A stretch of DNA of 64,000 nt from Pithys albifrons albifrons (lineage: Eukaryota > Chordata > Aves > Passeriformes > Thamnophilidae). Each line of letters starts with the position of its first letter. Position 1 is the first letter of the stretch. A program made the translations under genes and the position numbers. Positions 15,365-30,364 of the stretch are shown piece after piece. The notes beneath the pieces are model-generated. The model was given only the letters and a program-made list of their open reading frames with translations. It did not search any database and was not told the origin of the DNA. The stretch covers positions 89,756,560 through 89,820,559 of the forward strand of contig NC_092459.1 in assembly GCF_047495875.1 (NCBI RefSeq). Direction: 5' to 3'.

Positions 15365-15690
15365 ATCATAGAATCACAGAATTGATTGGGTTGGAAAAGA
15401 CCTCCGAGATCATCAAGTCCAACCCTTGGTCCAACTCCAGTCCATTTACCAGATCATGGCACTCAGTGCCACGTCCAATTTCAGTTTAAAAACCTCCAGG
15501 GATGGGGAATCCACCACCTCTCTGGGCAGCCCATTCCATTGCCTGATTACTCTCTCTGGAAAGAATTTTTTTCTGATCTCCAACTTAAATTTCCCCTGGC
15601 AGAGCTTGAGCCCGTGCCCCCTTGTCCTATTGCTGAGTGCCTGGGAGAAGAGACCAACCCCCACCTGGCTAGAACTTCCCTTCAGGTAGT
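15365..15690 (-). mobile_element. CR1 LINE, young 5'-truncated copy
   Basis: The plus strand carries the reverse complement of the CR1 end (CATAGAATCACAGAATTGAT), then the GGTTGGAAAAGACCTCCGAG block, so the element is on the minus strand with its 3' end at 15365. A 72-codon open frame at 15664-15446 encodes the C-terminus of CR1 ORF2 ([20 protein letters not shown], then [17 protein letters not shown]) without an internal stop. It ends abruptly at about 15690, within the CTACCTGAAGGG motif of the family, which is typical 5' truncation on insertion. It is very close to the plus-strand copy at 34251-34856, with roughly a dozen differences over 320 bases by eye, so both belong to one recently active subfamily. 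Confidence 0.95.
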
Positions 15691-18600
15691 AGCAATTTTA
15701 CTGCTTCTGCAAAACCCATAGTTAATACAGTTGCAGTGCACTGTCGCTCTCAGCACAATTCAACCACTTGCTGTCAAGAAAATTAAAATATTATCAGTTA
15801 TCTATTGCAAGGATTTTTGCCTTTCAAACACCAGATCACTTGCTCAATTCACACCTAGACCAGACAGTCATCAGGCAGAACAACTTGTCACCTTCCAGAA
15901 CTGAATTTGAGAGCTGCTTTGTAACTGGAGTCCTGTTACCAAGTGACCAGGCTCCCCATCATTTCTTGGGAAATTGTTCTTCAGTGGAGGTGACTGTTCA
16001 AGGCTCCAGGGTTGCACAACAGAACCAAAAAGCAAAGTCCTTCACTTTTATTGAAGGAACAGATTATTCCAGAAAGCCAGACAAATAAGGTTTTGTCCCA
16101 GGATCATTTAAACAACTTCAGGGATTTTTTCAAATTAGTATGTGTCATGGTAAATACTTCAAAGCACTAAAACAACCAAACACCTGATGGGTCAAACCCT
16201 GAAGGTTTTAATTCAGCTCAGACAGACTCACTGAGGACTCTACTGGGAATTCAGGTTGAGAGAAAGCAACAGGATACCTTCAATAGTTTTCATTTCCCAG
16301 AGCACATGGCTAACTAGTATTTGCAACCTGTTTTCTCCAAAAGTCTTCCAAAATCAGAGCACTTCCAAGCTGTCCTTTTGTACCAATACAGAAATAGGCA
16401 TTCCTCAGCCCTTAAAACAAGGTGATCACCTGCCTCAGCCTCTGCCTGCTCTGCAGCAACACCAGCCTTCAACCACAGCAAAACTGATTGTAATGCGTGT
16501 TTTCAGAGATCCTCAGTTGAGACAACTGTATGAAGTAAAGCAAAAGCTCCAAACAAAAAAAAACCTCTTCAAGTTAATTCATAATTGTTATTAATGCTAT
16601 AGCTTCAGGTATTCAAACCATTCAGAGCATCCAGAAAACTCAAATACTATATTTTGCAAAGCACAGCATGTCCAAGCCTGCCATGTCCTGAGTTCCCACA
16701 ATGAAGCACAGAAACTGGCTGCTCTGAGGCACATTCCCAGAACCCAACCAACAAAACCCATCAGAGCCAAAAAGCCAAACTACAGTAGCAAACTGCATTT
16801 TCAGTAACTTCATACATGTCACCAAAGATAACACACACCTGGGTCCCTTCTGAGCAGCGACCCGGGGGCAGCAATGGACATAGGTCAGATGCACTTTGGC
16901 CACGCTGCTTACCAGTGCAGGGAGCAGCCCAGGAACCCATCCAGACACGCCCACAGGAAGATCAGCCTTAAGTGCCCCAGAATCCAGAATTCTCACACTC
17001 TTTTCCCACATGCTCTGTCAAAACAGTTGGTTTCTAGCTGAAACATCCTTCAGCTTATAATCAGGCTTGCATTTTTCAGGGCACTCAAGCCTGGTCAGTA
17101 CCTGCAGTGCAGGCAGACTCAGCTCCAGAGGCTGATCCTTCACGCTGGTCAGTGCATCACTGATACTGTACAATTTAAATATTTAATATCTTTTTTTTTC
17201 ACTTGGAGACTCAAGAAATACATAGGAGATTACAGTTCTCTGCACTTGTGCTGCTTGGTGACAACTTTTCATTTTCAAACAGTTCTCATCACATGCAGCC
17301 AGACAACACAAAACAGTGTAATATTAAAACCCAACCTTCCAAGGGTGTTACTCTTATTCTGACTTGAAATAGCAGCAATACTTTCTGTGTATGAGAATAG
17401 CTCATTATGAACTGAACTACGGGTGTGTTCAAGATTTTAAGAGCTTTAGAACATAATTTTGTAAGAACTTTCAGCAAGAAAAGATTCCAAGAGCTAGTAA
17501 GTTTCCATGAAGCAAAATAGTGGAATAAAAGAAACTCCAATTTCCATGGGAATGTGAACTAGGCTTTAAAAGAAAAATGTGCCAAGTACAAGAAGGTGCC
17601 AGCATATGAAGTTTATCAGGTGATCATTTCCACACATTTAGGAACTAATTGCATCATAAAATATGCATTAAATATAACTTGTCTGTGCATGAAATTCTTT
17701 TGATATTTGAGTGCTTATCCTTGAACAACTTGTAAAAATTTTAACCTAACTTCACTTATGTGTAATAATAGTTCTAGGAAAGTAAGTGCAATCTGTAAAT
17801 CTCACACAAGTTTTGCCTTAAAATACCAAGTCTTTGCTGATAAATTGCATCAGACTAGACCAGACATCTCCAATTTTGCTGATGTAAAGACTAGACAGCT
17901 ATACTCAAAATCAACAAAATTATATTAAAGTATGTTTGTGAGTAGCTGCTACTACATGAAAAGACAAATTTGTGCTTGCTGGTTACAAATAACCAGATAT
18001 TCCGTAACCTTCAAGTGGAGGTAGGTCAAAGCTACGATGCTCTGGCACTGCCAGCAGTACATACAAACTCAGAAAAACAGAGCTAGGACCTAATGGTCAA
18101 ATTCTAACTTGTAACAGTTTATTAGAAGCAAGTAACAGCAAGTCAGGAGTTTTACGTGCCATGTAAAACCCTACTATCCTCAGGCAAGCAGGGTGAAGCT
18201 TTACAAAAGCAGCTAATGGTTTGGGATTTGCAGCCTACAGGAGGAACTGAAATGGGCTTGATTTTCAGAATATGAACATTTACGAAGTCCTGAAAGATGC
18301 CCCAACTTGCCAGTCAAGCTTTGGTCTACCAGTCACAAAGTCCTGTAAGCTCAGGAGCAGTTAGGCAAGCACGACCACTCTCAGCCTTGTAAAGCACAGG
18401 TGTTAAATATGCATATCCGAAAGAGAGTTCAACTCCAGACAAGAGATTTTCTATTTTCCCCCCACTCTCTGTGGTTTCAGAAGACTCAAAAATCCCTAGC
18501 AATATTCCTGTGTGAATTTTTAAAAGCAGATTAACTAATACGAGCTACACTGGGAATTGCAGTCCAGAAACACCAATAACTTTTATTTTTGAGAAAAGCT

Positions 18601-21600
18601 CTCATTTATCTCTCAGATTAAATCATAAAGTTTCCCTAATCTAGAATTTTAGCCACATAAATTTCAGAAACCATGCAAACTTTTCATTCACTGGTCATCT
18701 TCATTTTACTTTTGATCAATAGATCATCATTTAATTTTACATATGTCATTAGCACATGTAATAAACTTATCTTGGAATTTAAAATTGCTGATCTCTCTTC
18801 TGTTGCATTTCATAACTCCATCTGCTACACTACTGGTATATTGATCCGTATTTATAAACCAATTAAATTTTCAAGAATGTGCAAAGGATTTAGATGTCTA
18901 AATCCTATTTTCTAAAGGAAACAAGTAGAGTGAACAGGACATATAAATCTCTAGATGATGAACTGCTCCTGCAGATCTCACCCACAATTATCCTGAAAAG
19001 TTTTTGTTGTCTGCTCAGCCTTGATGTTGTTTCCAAAAACGCTACGTAATATTTTTCATTCATTTCTTATCCTTTCATTAGTAGGCTACTTGTATTGCTG
19101 ATTGACCTAGAGGCTCAAACCAAGCTTGAGAGCTTCGTTAGACTGTGTATGTGTTTGTGCAGAGTTTACAAAGAGGTAAAGGAAACCATATACTCTCTGT
19201 GTCACAGAAACCAGGTGCAAAACCCTATAAAATAACCATACAGAATTAAACAGGCAAGGTGCATATGAGAAATCATAAAAGTTATCTCTGGATGTTGCAG
19301 AAATTGAACTCAAGTTGCTAGTTGCTCAACTTGTTGCCATGAATATTTTTTACTGCAATTCTCATGTACTACTTTCACTTAAACATGCGTAAATCTCTCT
19401 TGCCTTGGCAAAAGCCCTCAGCATAATAAGGACACATATGCTGACACTGAGAGGGGAGGTATGGGTGAAAAGCTGTCTGCAAACTCTCTGTGCCTTCCCT
19501 GCAACCTGCTTGTCCTTAAACAGAGATGGCAATCTCACCCTTATTGAACAGAAATGCCCAAGGAACACCTGAATCAAAATTCTTTTAAAAAATCACAGCA
19601 TTTCACCTACTTAATTTATTACTCTCTTACTAAGCAACAACATCTGGTCCTCTTTGTTTTGAGTTTACATGAACTAAAAAAGAAATTCTAAAAACTGCGT
19701 CTAACTATGACTGTTTTAGTACCAGCACACACATATCCACAACACTTTACTAACGTAGATGGCCAAACCCTCATTCCTAAATGAAAAGTAAAACCATTTG
19801 AGTGAAAGATTCTCCACAAACAAAGGGTAGCTGTTCGTTCCTTATTAAGAAGATAATGGCTAACAAGCAGGTAGGATTAAGCTGTGCAGAGTCTGTTGTT
19901 CTATTTTTAGAGTCTGCAGCCTCAGGCTGAATGCTGAGGTACTGGGAATTACGTGAATTATGCTAACATGCTCCACAGTTGCTTACTAGGCATGCTTCCT
20001 ATTATCTAGACAGGATAAGACTCTAAAAGAACATCTGTACAGGCTGAATGAGAGCCAAAACCTCAGTGGATGATCCAGTTAACATCAACTTTCTTGTTGA
20101 AATTATCTGGACTAGACATGCTGTAAGAAAACTAACAATTTGGGGGATGTCTCTTCCCAAAAGAAATTATTTTAAAGATAGTTTAGAAATGCCAAATAAA
20201 CAAACAAATGGCATTCTGTTCACTTTTGGCAGGATGTAAAAGATAAATAATCTGATCATGTGGAAAAGGAGCTGACTTCCAGTATAAATACAAATTCTAA
20301 TCCCTTTGTGTTATAAAAGGACAAAACTAATAGGATTTAGGTCATATCCTCCACACTGCAGAAAATACTAAGAGATAGACCCTTCATCCAACTTCCACCA
20401 CAGCCTCTCTCCCCGTGACCGTACATGGGCCCACAGTTCCCTCACATCTCCGCACTTTTCCGAGTCACAGCGCAAGACTGCGATGCCACCAATTCTCCCG
20501 TGGATGCTATTTCATTTCAGAATTCAGACCAATGCTCATCACTGGGCACCTCTACTCTGATCACTCAGCATATATATCGTTACACCTCAAATTAGGATGC
20601 AGAGGGGAGAAAGTGGGTAGTTCCTGAAAAAGATTTCAGAACACAGTAGGGCTTATACAAACTCTGATAGGAGAGATGAAATTCAGTCTGGTGGGACAGA
20701 AGAAGCCTTGGAAGAAGCAAGAGACTGCCTAGACCAAAAAACATCTGATGTCAGTAAGTACTAGGAAAGCATCTACCATCTCTATGAGACAGGCATGTAA
20801 GAAAAATACAGGACAAAAAGAGCACAGAAAAGAAAAGAATCTTTCACTCTAAATAACCATCATGTTACATAAGGGAACAGACAACTCTGGTGAGCTGAAT
20901 GAAGTTCATTTGATTCCCAATGAACTGCCATCCCTACTTGCAGGCACAGAAAAATATAAAATAATTCTTTTCTTCTACAGTGGCTTCACAATACAATTTA
21001 TTCATATGAAAATGGTAAACATTACAGATGCTTATTTTCATCGGTTGCTTATGGGAACTCCTCCAAAAACACAAGCAAGATCCTCTGAGCAACTTCACAC
21101 CCTTTCCCAACATTGCAAATGATTCAGTCAATCCAAGGCTTAAATTTCTAATACCGTAAAGCCAACTCTTCACTGAGCTGGATTTGCAAAAAATCCTTTA
21201 CGTCCAGTGGCAGAAGTTCAGGACAACATTTTGTAACATTTGCAACTGAGAATCATGTCTGTAACATCTCTATCCAATGCTGACATTAATACCCATCTAT
21301 TTACGTGGTGTGGTGCCTATTCTGAAGTCTGCTGAACTTGGTCTCCAGGACACAGATGCCAAGAAGTTATACATGATTTTCATGGCAACACTGTGGAGAC
21401 CACATATATTGCAGAAAGGCCCTTTCTCCCTCTCATTTACATGGAAGCACTGTTGTTAAAGAAGCTAAACTGCACTTCTTTAAATACAGAACAAAATGAA
21501 GGAAAGGTGACAGAAAGACTAACTTCATGGGCTTCTGGCTGCCAATTCGACCGTGCTGCTGCATCTATAATGAAAAGGTAACAAAAAACAAAATTCCAGT

Positions 21601-22491
21601 CGCTGTCCTCCTCACTCTGCAAGTGGGCATAAGATGTAAAGGCAGAGATGAAAGGCTTACTAGCTATTATAGAAGATAGCTGACAAAGCTCTGAACACAG
21701 AGGAATGTACCAGCTTCAAGGAATTGGTATTCAGAAGAAATGCATTTCCTAGGGCTTTTTAGGTCTGGCACTGCTTCTTGCAACCTGTTAACAAAGATGG
21801 TACATGGGAAAAACCACATACACTTATGAGAGATTGCTTTTCAAGAACAACTTTCAACTTATGAATATGGAAAATTCTTAGCATAGAGAAATGGAAATAA
21901 GACCATGGTCTCCACATTACGTTAACTGATCCAAGCTAGAGTAGCAGCATCTGAAATCCAAGACTTGAGGAATAATAAATGCAAGTGCACACAGTGGTTC
22001 ACAGTACAGACTGGCTTAGGAAGCTAAGGGAAGTTTGAAAGCAAGATTATGGCATAGCAATGTCTGAATTTTGAAGCACACTGAAGAAAAAAAAAGGAGC
22101 AAAATCTGTTAAATAATAAAGACATGTTTGAAGTAGGAATTTTAACAGTGAACAGAAAAAAAACATGTCTCTCTGCATGAAATTCATTGGTCTTGTCAGA
22201 TACACACAACAACAGCATCTGTGTCATCCTGTGAATTCACTCCTTTTAAATGGCATTTTGCAGATGAAATACAATTTTTTGGCTACAGTCTTAGGCAGTT
22301 TTGAACTGAACTTCATATCCACTCATAACTCCACACACACAAAGGACTGACTAAAGCACCAACTGAATTTCATACATTAAGTGCATCAAATTAAAAACAA
22401 AACTAGAATTCCAGATGAATTCAAGAACTGAGCAGAGAAGCACCGACAGCTAGGTAGCAGCAGAGATGAGATGGACTCTCAGGCAAATGGT
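15691..22491. other. Intronic sequence; one small CpG cluster
   Basis: AT-rich intron with no exon or nameable repeat. Two mildly GC-rich patches stand out: about 16850-16990, and 20414-20500, where seven CpG dinucleotides fall in under 90 bases of an otherwise CpG-poor region. Reading frames are at most 123 codons and featureless. Confidence 0.5.
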
Positions 22492-22585
22492 GTGACTCTT
22501 GGGGATGGTCCTGTGCAGGGCTAAGGGTTGGACTCAATGATCCCCATGGGTCCCTTCCAACTCAGCATGTCCTGTGATTCTGTAG
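22492..22585 (+). mobile_element. CR1 LINE, short 3' tail fragment
   Basis: The sequence runs from GTGACTCTTGGGGATGGTCC through GTTGGACTCAATGATCC and GGGTCCCTTCCAACTCAGCA to CTGTGATTCTGT. This is the 3' untranslated end of a CR1 element in plus orientation. Only about 95 bases remain, so the copy was heavily 5'-truncated. The tail subtype (CCTTCCAACTCAG) differs from the TTTTCCAACCC type of the 15.4 and 34.3 kb copies, so it belongs to a different CR1 subfamily. Confidence 0.88.
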
Positions 22586-25500
22586 ATCACTCCAATTCTC
22601 TTCAGATAAAATACATGATAGTCCTTTGCCTACTTGTCTGAACAACCACTCTTTCATTTAATAGAAACTTATAGCATGCAGTATTTTCAAGAAGGTGGTA
22701 AAAAAAAAGAAAAATATTTTGCAAAACCAACACTTCTAAAGTACCAAAGACAGATCCCAGAAAGATGGAGGGAATCAGAGATAGCTTTAATATCTGTGAC
22801 AGACTAGAGAAATAAAAAACCAAAAGCAAAAAGAATCCAAATCTGTCATCCTGGATGGTCATAGACTAGATCACATCCCTGCAAGTACAATAGTACAACC
22901 AGAGCTTAAAATATTCCCCAACCATGGCAAGATCAATCAGTTTAACAGGTAGCAATACATATGGTACAACTGGGTAGTCTGAATGACTTAAACAGAACGA
23001 CCATAGTCTAGGTACAGTGTGTTTCTAACTGTGACATTTGGCAAAACTTAGGAGAGACTAAAACAAAAATCAGAAGAAAAAAATATGTTTCAAAGATGAA
23101 AAATATTTTTGCTCCAGCTTTCAGAGGTGACCACCAGAAGGCAAACAACATCCATTTATGTAATTAGGCAAGGGTAGAAACAAAAAACAGTACTTTCTTT
23201 CAATTACACTGAGAGATACCAATACATCAAATAGCCAAGGATATAATAAACTCAATTTTCTTCATCTTGGAATTTTCCTATGTTGATTGAACAAAATTAT
23301 CACTGTCTATCTCCAAAACAACCCTTCCATCTTGCCACACCATCAGGTCAAGAATACTGTCTTTAGCTTTGCTCCTCAAGTGACTAGAAACTTGTAATAC
23401 TAATTTTACTCATGACTGGTATAAAATTTGCATGTGATGACATTATACTCTTTCTCTGATAAGCAAGGTGGTTTAAGGACTAACATTATTTAAGTCACGG
23501 CGAATGCAGTTATCCAAGAAAGTGTGGTGCTTAACCCCAAGTCAGCATCACTCACATATTCCACTGACCAGCATAGAACTGTTTTGACCGGCAATGAGCT
23601 TTGGTGCAGGTTCAAAAGGAGCTCGAACTCTTTACTCTGTATTTGAAATACTTCTTCAGACACAAAGACAGGCTTAAGTCCTGCTCTTTTTACAGCAGAA
23701 AACTTCCAACTTCGGTTGGGATTTTGCTTGCAAATTTACCACTTAACCAATTCTCGTGTATCCAGACTCAAATATTTATTTGAGCTATAGAAATCTGGCT
23801 CTCCTGTGAAACTTTTTAGATGACAATGACAAGCATCTAAAATTTGCAAAAATTTATGTTTTTTTCAGCATGGCTTCAGATGAAGTTCAAGGCTCTTAAT
23901 TTCTTCCAATGATGTTTAATACTATCTTATGTGATTAACTATACATAAGTAGGTTCTTACTGTACTTTAATGTGTAAAGCTAATTACTGAAGTATTCTAT
24001 TAATCAACACTCAGGGAAGAACTTTATTTTACAGATGCTTGACATTTAAAAACTACAGGACAGTCATTTAGCTTTCTTCATTTGAAGAAATTTGATTAGC
24101 AAATGCCTTAGAAAGTCAAAGAAAATTCCTTCAGGATTACATTTTTTCAGAAGAAGAGTCATGTAAAAAGTTTCAAACAAGCAGCTAAATTGTCAAAGGT
24201 ACAGACTCATAGTATCAGACTTTATTTATTCATATGATCTCATTTATATTGTTTTGGTTAAAGTTGTATTTTCCAAAATATAGAATACCTTATTAACATT
24301 TTCTGCACTAATTATTTAAATAACTTGTGTAAAACCAATGCTCTGATCTAAAAGAAAAATACGTTGAATTTTTATTTCAGGAAAAAAATACTCTTTAATT
24401 TTCAAGGTTAAGTAAATTAAAATATATAAGTATGGGAAAAAGTTTGGGGTTTATGTCCTGACCTAGACAGAACAATAACTATTCTACATTGACATTCTTT
24501 TTACTCTGTTGTCTTTAACCAACAAAGCACTTTTCCTGCAAAGGCCAAGAGCCTTGAATATTTTCCTTCCACCTAGAAGTTTCACACACACAGATTGAGT
24601 GAAAGGGATTGAAAATATCAAAAAAAGAGCTCATTGTCCAGCTAACTGACTAGCTAAATGTGCCAGGAGGTAGGAAGTCCTTCCTATAATGTGCTAAGAT
24701 ACATTGTGCCACCTCAAATTCTTCAAAGCATACAGAATCACCCCCTTTAGAAGGAGATGGCTATCATCAATTTGCTTAAGATGTACTACTCAGCTTGATT
24801 TCCCATACTGAGATGTCTCAGAAAAGTGCTTTTTGAGTAGTACAGTTGTCTCTCATAATTTTCATGAAAAGCGCTTTAAAAGACAGCATATATAGTAACT
24901 ATTCTTAATGAAAACATCACAAGCTGAAACAGCAACTACTTTTATACGGTGAGGAAGCATCCTACATATTGTAGAGCCCTCCAAAAGACACTGTAATTTT
25001 ATAAGTCTTCCCTTAAAAACCTTGGCTTTTTGCTAGTTTCACATTAGAAAAATTTGTCATGAGAGAGTTATTGTATTACCACTACTTGCACATTATTACC
25101 TCGTCCTACATTCCAGTCCATCTTAGCTTTTGCATTCTGCACCACTGTACTGAATCTACACCACTTGAGCCAATTAGAATATTATTACTGGGACTTACAA
25201 CCATTTGATTTTTGCATACAAATATGTACAATAGTTGCATAATAAGACACAAATGTGACAATGCAACATGCCAAGTAATGTCATTTCCACATTACTGTGT
25301 TAATTGCTGTTACAGTTAGACACTATCGCAATAAGACAATACTTGAATCCCACAAAATTTCATAACATTAAAAGTATTATTCTCTTACCTTAATTCAACA
25401 AGACACTGCAAGTCAGCAAGCCACACAAATAGAGATGGACTCCAAAAGAACTAGTATTCTTTTCTCAGAAAAGGAATAAGTTAACCAATAGTTTTCTCTT

Positions 25501-28500
25501 TTATTACAAGTCAGTGTTTGCCATATCATGCTGCATGTAAGTACTTCAGCTAAAAATGCCTGAAAATTTTCAAAGAAAATTAATAATTTAATTAAGTTAC
25601 AGATCGTATCATTACACAGAGATAAATCCAGAAAAGTGCTTCCAGAATCTGTATCTGTAGCATAAATAAGTTCCACATTAGATTGCTAGTAACTATATAT
25701 CTCAATTACAAAAGAATCCAACAATTCCATGCAGCTGACCAATATTTCTTAATGCTTTTGCTTATGCAAATAACAGTAATTGTTTTATCCTAATACGATA
25801 TTAAAAGGATTAAACAGAAGAAATGTTAACACACTGCACAGTTCCATGAATCTATTTTCTTATTGATCCAAAGTTTTCCAGAGTACACCAAAAGTGTCCC
25901 TAAGTGCCTGAAAACAGATGTAAAAATTAGTATACTCTTTTGCTACCTACCTATCTCACACATTCAAAAAAGTAGTTTCAAGCAGCAATTTCCACACATT
26001 GTCTTGGTTAATATGTTGGTTTGAACCAGTTTACAAATAGTGCAGCTGCATAAGAGTAAGCATAATCTTAGACAAGGGAGCTGCAATGCTCAAACTTGTA
26101 ATAGTAAAGAAGGTACAAATCAAGTGTCTTCTGAAACACCTCTGCAGTTGCTACAGGATTACAAGTGAACAAAGTATGGATGCCTTGCTCTCTTTTCATG
26201 CCAGCAGAAAGGCAGAACACCTTCAGTCTCTGTGTCCTGACCATGCCATGACTGGTTTTAACCTCCCAGACAGCAAACACAAGGTTTAATGGACAAAAAA
26301 TACGTCAGGGAAACAAATTCATTAAAACTTTTAGTTGAGAGGACTATTTCAGTGACATTACAATTGTAACCAATTGTAGTCTGCTGTGTTGGTATAAACC
26401 CAAGGTTTCCACTGCAAGCAAGTCAGTGTAAACACTCCACTATTCTTTGGGACAAATTATGGACTTCTACTCTCATTCCTCCTCACTGCAGTTGACAGCC
26501 TTCTCTTAAGATACGCAGCACAGCTCTTTTGCAAGTTAAGAAAAACTTGGTATTGATTTTAATTGTCATGGTTAGTTGCTTGAAGGGTGAATCCTGTATC
26601 TCCACTGAAGCCACTAGGAATATTTCCACAGGTTCATTCTACTCAACATAATTTGACATGGAAAATATTAATTTAATTTATTCATAAGGAATTATTTAAT
26701 GAATTATTGGCATGGCCCTTCTGCTTTGAGAAGGAGGTCTGGGAAAGAAACAAGAAGCCACTGACAAGGCATCTCATTGATTAGCTCAGTGATGCTGAGT
26801 GCAGTTCCCTCTGCAAATTAGACCACTTTCAGTCATGAGGGTGCAGGCAAACTCCAGAGCTGTGAAGCTTTCCTAACTCTTAGTCAGGAATATCTAGACA
26901 TTTTAAATAAGTAAAACTGGTATGTGAAATGACAGTAAGTGCTAAGCCACCCCAGCCAAATCTGATCTTGGGCATAGAGTAGAAAAAAAATCAACAGAAC
27001 TATCCTTGAAAGCAACACAATGGACTGCTACAGTAGCAGCTTTCAGCTCCTGCACAGCTGCTGTGTTTGCTTCCCAAAGAACCACCAGTTCTGACTGATG
27101 AAGGGAATCCAGGGACACCTCACCAAAAGCACAACCCCAACATCTTCTTGTTTCTCCTTTGCCCAGTTAAAGCACACAGATAGCAGAAGCACCTTGTAAC
27201 AGCATTTTTGTTTCCAGCTTCAAGATGAGTTGTTTCATGTTTACTGTATTTTCTCATATGAAATCCTGCAGTTCCTCACAACTAGGTGGAAAGTACACAC
27301 CGAATTCTACTTTTCACAAGAGTAAGAAGTCTGATATTCATAATAATTAAAGTTCTCATTTGTTTGTGTTGGCAGGACTTGGATCCTGTTCTTTGGTATA
27401 AAGGGGAACTAGCTGAAGAACTCTTAAAGAATCTCACACAAGTTTCAAGACAGGAAATTAAGAGTATTTTAAAAATTATTATATATATTTATGTGAGCTA
27501 CTAAGTCTTACTTTCCAGCACAAAAAAAAAGAAAAAGAAAAAGGAAAAAAGAAAAAAACCAGATGTATCTCACCAATATCTCAGTGCATCAAGTAACAAG
27601 GAATAATTTTGGAATCCCTCAATATGAAAAGTCATAAAAATGTAGAGTCTAATCCTGGTTCCACTGAAGTTCAGGCAAAGCTGCCACTAATAAAAGAACT
27701 CATTGAAACTTTGCAACTCATTTAATTGAAAACAGAATTTCACTCAATTTTTTTTTAAAGTGAAATCCAAATTAATATCCATGAAGCTGCATTTTTGTAG
27801 GAAGTTTCTGCCAGAACAGTTCGGAATACAAAAACAGTATTTTTCAATTCCTCCCTCACCAGGAATTTAGAACCCGCAATTACAGCTTTACCATCCTAAA
27901 GATGCACACAATTCTGCATGGATGCATCCCACATCACATGTTCTATGAGCTACCTCTTGCAGTGCACACACGTTTGCAAGCTCTGCTCCTCACTGGCCAG
28001 GTTCACAAAACACCTTGAAGAAAGAAAAAGCATTTTAGGATAGTTTGTGAATACAGCGACAGAGGTTTTGCTGGAACACAGTGAAACAGAGAAGAGATGA
28101 ATATGAAACAAAAGAAACAAAAGCAGCTGACAAACAGTATGCTTGGTCTGAGCATAGAATGAAACAGGAGACAAACATGAACACTAGACCAGGAACACGG
28201 GAAATAACATATGCTTTATACAGCGTTCCTAACAAATAAATAATTTCCCTTTGAAGAAATTCTGTGGTATCTGACTGCAGTGTTCTTAGCAGTTGCTGTC
28301 CATGGATGAGATTGCTATATCATTCAACTGAACTCAAAACCTGCTCTGCACGTGCAATAAGGAAGCTTAGGCATAATACTCATTATTATCAGTAAAATTA
28401 TGATTCAGCCTATTTTCTGAAAGGTACGTGTTCATTTATGCTTCCTATTATCATACACGTTGCTGTTTAATAACACAATCCACAGTGTGTGTGAACATCA

Positions 28501-30364
28501 GAGTCATCACCTAGAATTTTAAATGTAACCAGGAAAAAAGTCACAGTCACAGGCAATACAATTCAGGTTCTCAAGGTGAACAGATGGTGTTATCCTTTCA
28601 CATGCCAGCAACAGTGCTGGAGATTCCCTTCATTGCTAAAAGATGCAAATTGAACAAGAAACTAACCCAAGCTCTAGTGTGAACAACACTATCTTAAAAG
28701 ATTGGCTTCCAAAAAAGGAAAAAAAAAGTATCAAGAAGTTGAGTCACAACTACATGAGGTACCAGACTGGCAGCCTCAAATTATTCAGAATTTTAAATTA
28801 TTTAAGCATGCAACAAACTTCTAAAGGGTCACTGTTTTATGAAAGTATCTTCTTTTAGCATGCAATTGTGGGACTCCAGCAAAATTAAAACACTCTCTAA
28901 TGTAAAACTACTTACTTGGTGAAATTCAAAATTAGGTAAAGAGTTACATATAGAAGCTTGAATCAGAGGACAAACAGCTTTGTCCTGCATTTCATTTCAG
29001 GGATTCATTTCTCCTCATTGTACTATTTTAAAAGAAGTTTTCATTAGCTTAACTGGAACATAAGCACAAAGGATTATTTATGAGACATCATTCTTCTGCA
29101 GGCATTATGCCTATCACCACTGGTGTTTTCCTGTAGAAACTTCTCTTAGTAAGAATATTCAAAATCCAAAGCCTCAACTAGAACCTCTTAAGAAACAGCT
29201 CTGATTATGTCACAAATGTTTATGTTATGACATTAGTAAGAAAAAGAAAGGTTCAGATATCTGACTGTGCTCCTGGAAGTATCTAATGATTTTCCCTAGT
29301 TTGGTTTTAATATCTCTACATAAGGAAACACTGAACTAAGCTCTAGGCATGTGCATCAAAGAAATTAATCCTTTTCCCTCTTTCAAGCAAGTTTTATAAT
29401 TAACAAGTAAAAGCTCTGCAGGATTTGGAAATGGGTCCTTGCAAGAGCACACCTACAGCTTCAAGTGCCTAAAATCAAAGACTACCCAAGTTATGATGTG
29501 TAAGACTATGGTCAGTCATCATGGCCACACACTCGCAATGACTAAATTCAAACAGACTAAATTAAAGGAGCAGTGTAAACATGAATTGAAACTTACATTA
29601 TGTGGGTCTGTGCAAGTCTTGAAGACTTACCAGTCACAGAACATCAGCATGGTTATTACTATCATCTTGTCAGCAACAGGAAACAAACAGGCAGTACTAA
29701 ATAGTATAAACACTTGTATCAATATCAAATCTAGGTGAATACAGGTTTGCCTTCAGCACCCAATGAAAAACTTGCCAATGACTGTAATATTTGGCTGTCT
29801 GATGTAAGGCTCTAACCTCTACGTCTCATGCAAACATCTCACTTCTGTGAAACAAGCTAAATCCATTTCAAAACTCAGCTGAATCTGCTGTTCTAGACAT
29901 CTGTTGTGCCCATTACAGACAGCAGAATCATTTAAGCAAGAATTTTAACTTGTTACTGCTTGTATAACACAAAGGTAATAGATTTTTGGCCCCCAGACTG
30001 TAACATCACTCATATAAATAACAGTAAAAATTGCAGTACTCTACATCTTGGAATTCAATAGTGTCTTCCTTCCTTTTAAATTGATAAGGATGACTAAACC
30101 TCAGAAAGGAGCCAATTAGATGTTCCAGTTCATAAGACTAAGTGATTTCTACAACTCAAACAGAATTTCTGATACTTTGATGAGACTTTGTTCTGAAGGG
30201 AAACAGTCCATTTTCCTTTTGCTCCACCCACCTTCATGGTTTCCTTTTCCACCTCTTTTCTTCTGCATACCAAGTGTAAGAGAAGTTAATCTATCTCACA
30301 CCATAGAGAAAGATGACAATGTATGAACATCGTCTGATGCGATGAAATAGATCTTTCCTTTGCT
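22586..30364. other. Intronic sequence without recognised gene
   Basis: Strongly AT-rich intron, especially 23.8-25.8 kb. It contains a polypurine run at 27521-27558, listed separately. Open frames are at most 99 codons and show no recognisable protein. No nameable interspersed repeat is visible. Confidence 0.5.
27521..27558 (+). repeat. A-rich polypurine tract
   Basis: About 38 consecutive purines made of A-runs separated by single or double G (AAAAAGAAAAAGAAAAAGG type). It is low-complexity DNA and may be an old retroposon A-tail, but I see no identifiable element body beside it. Confidence 0.85.
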
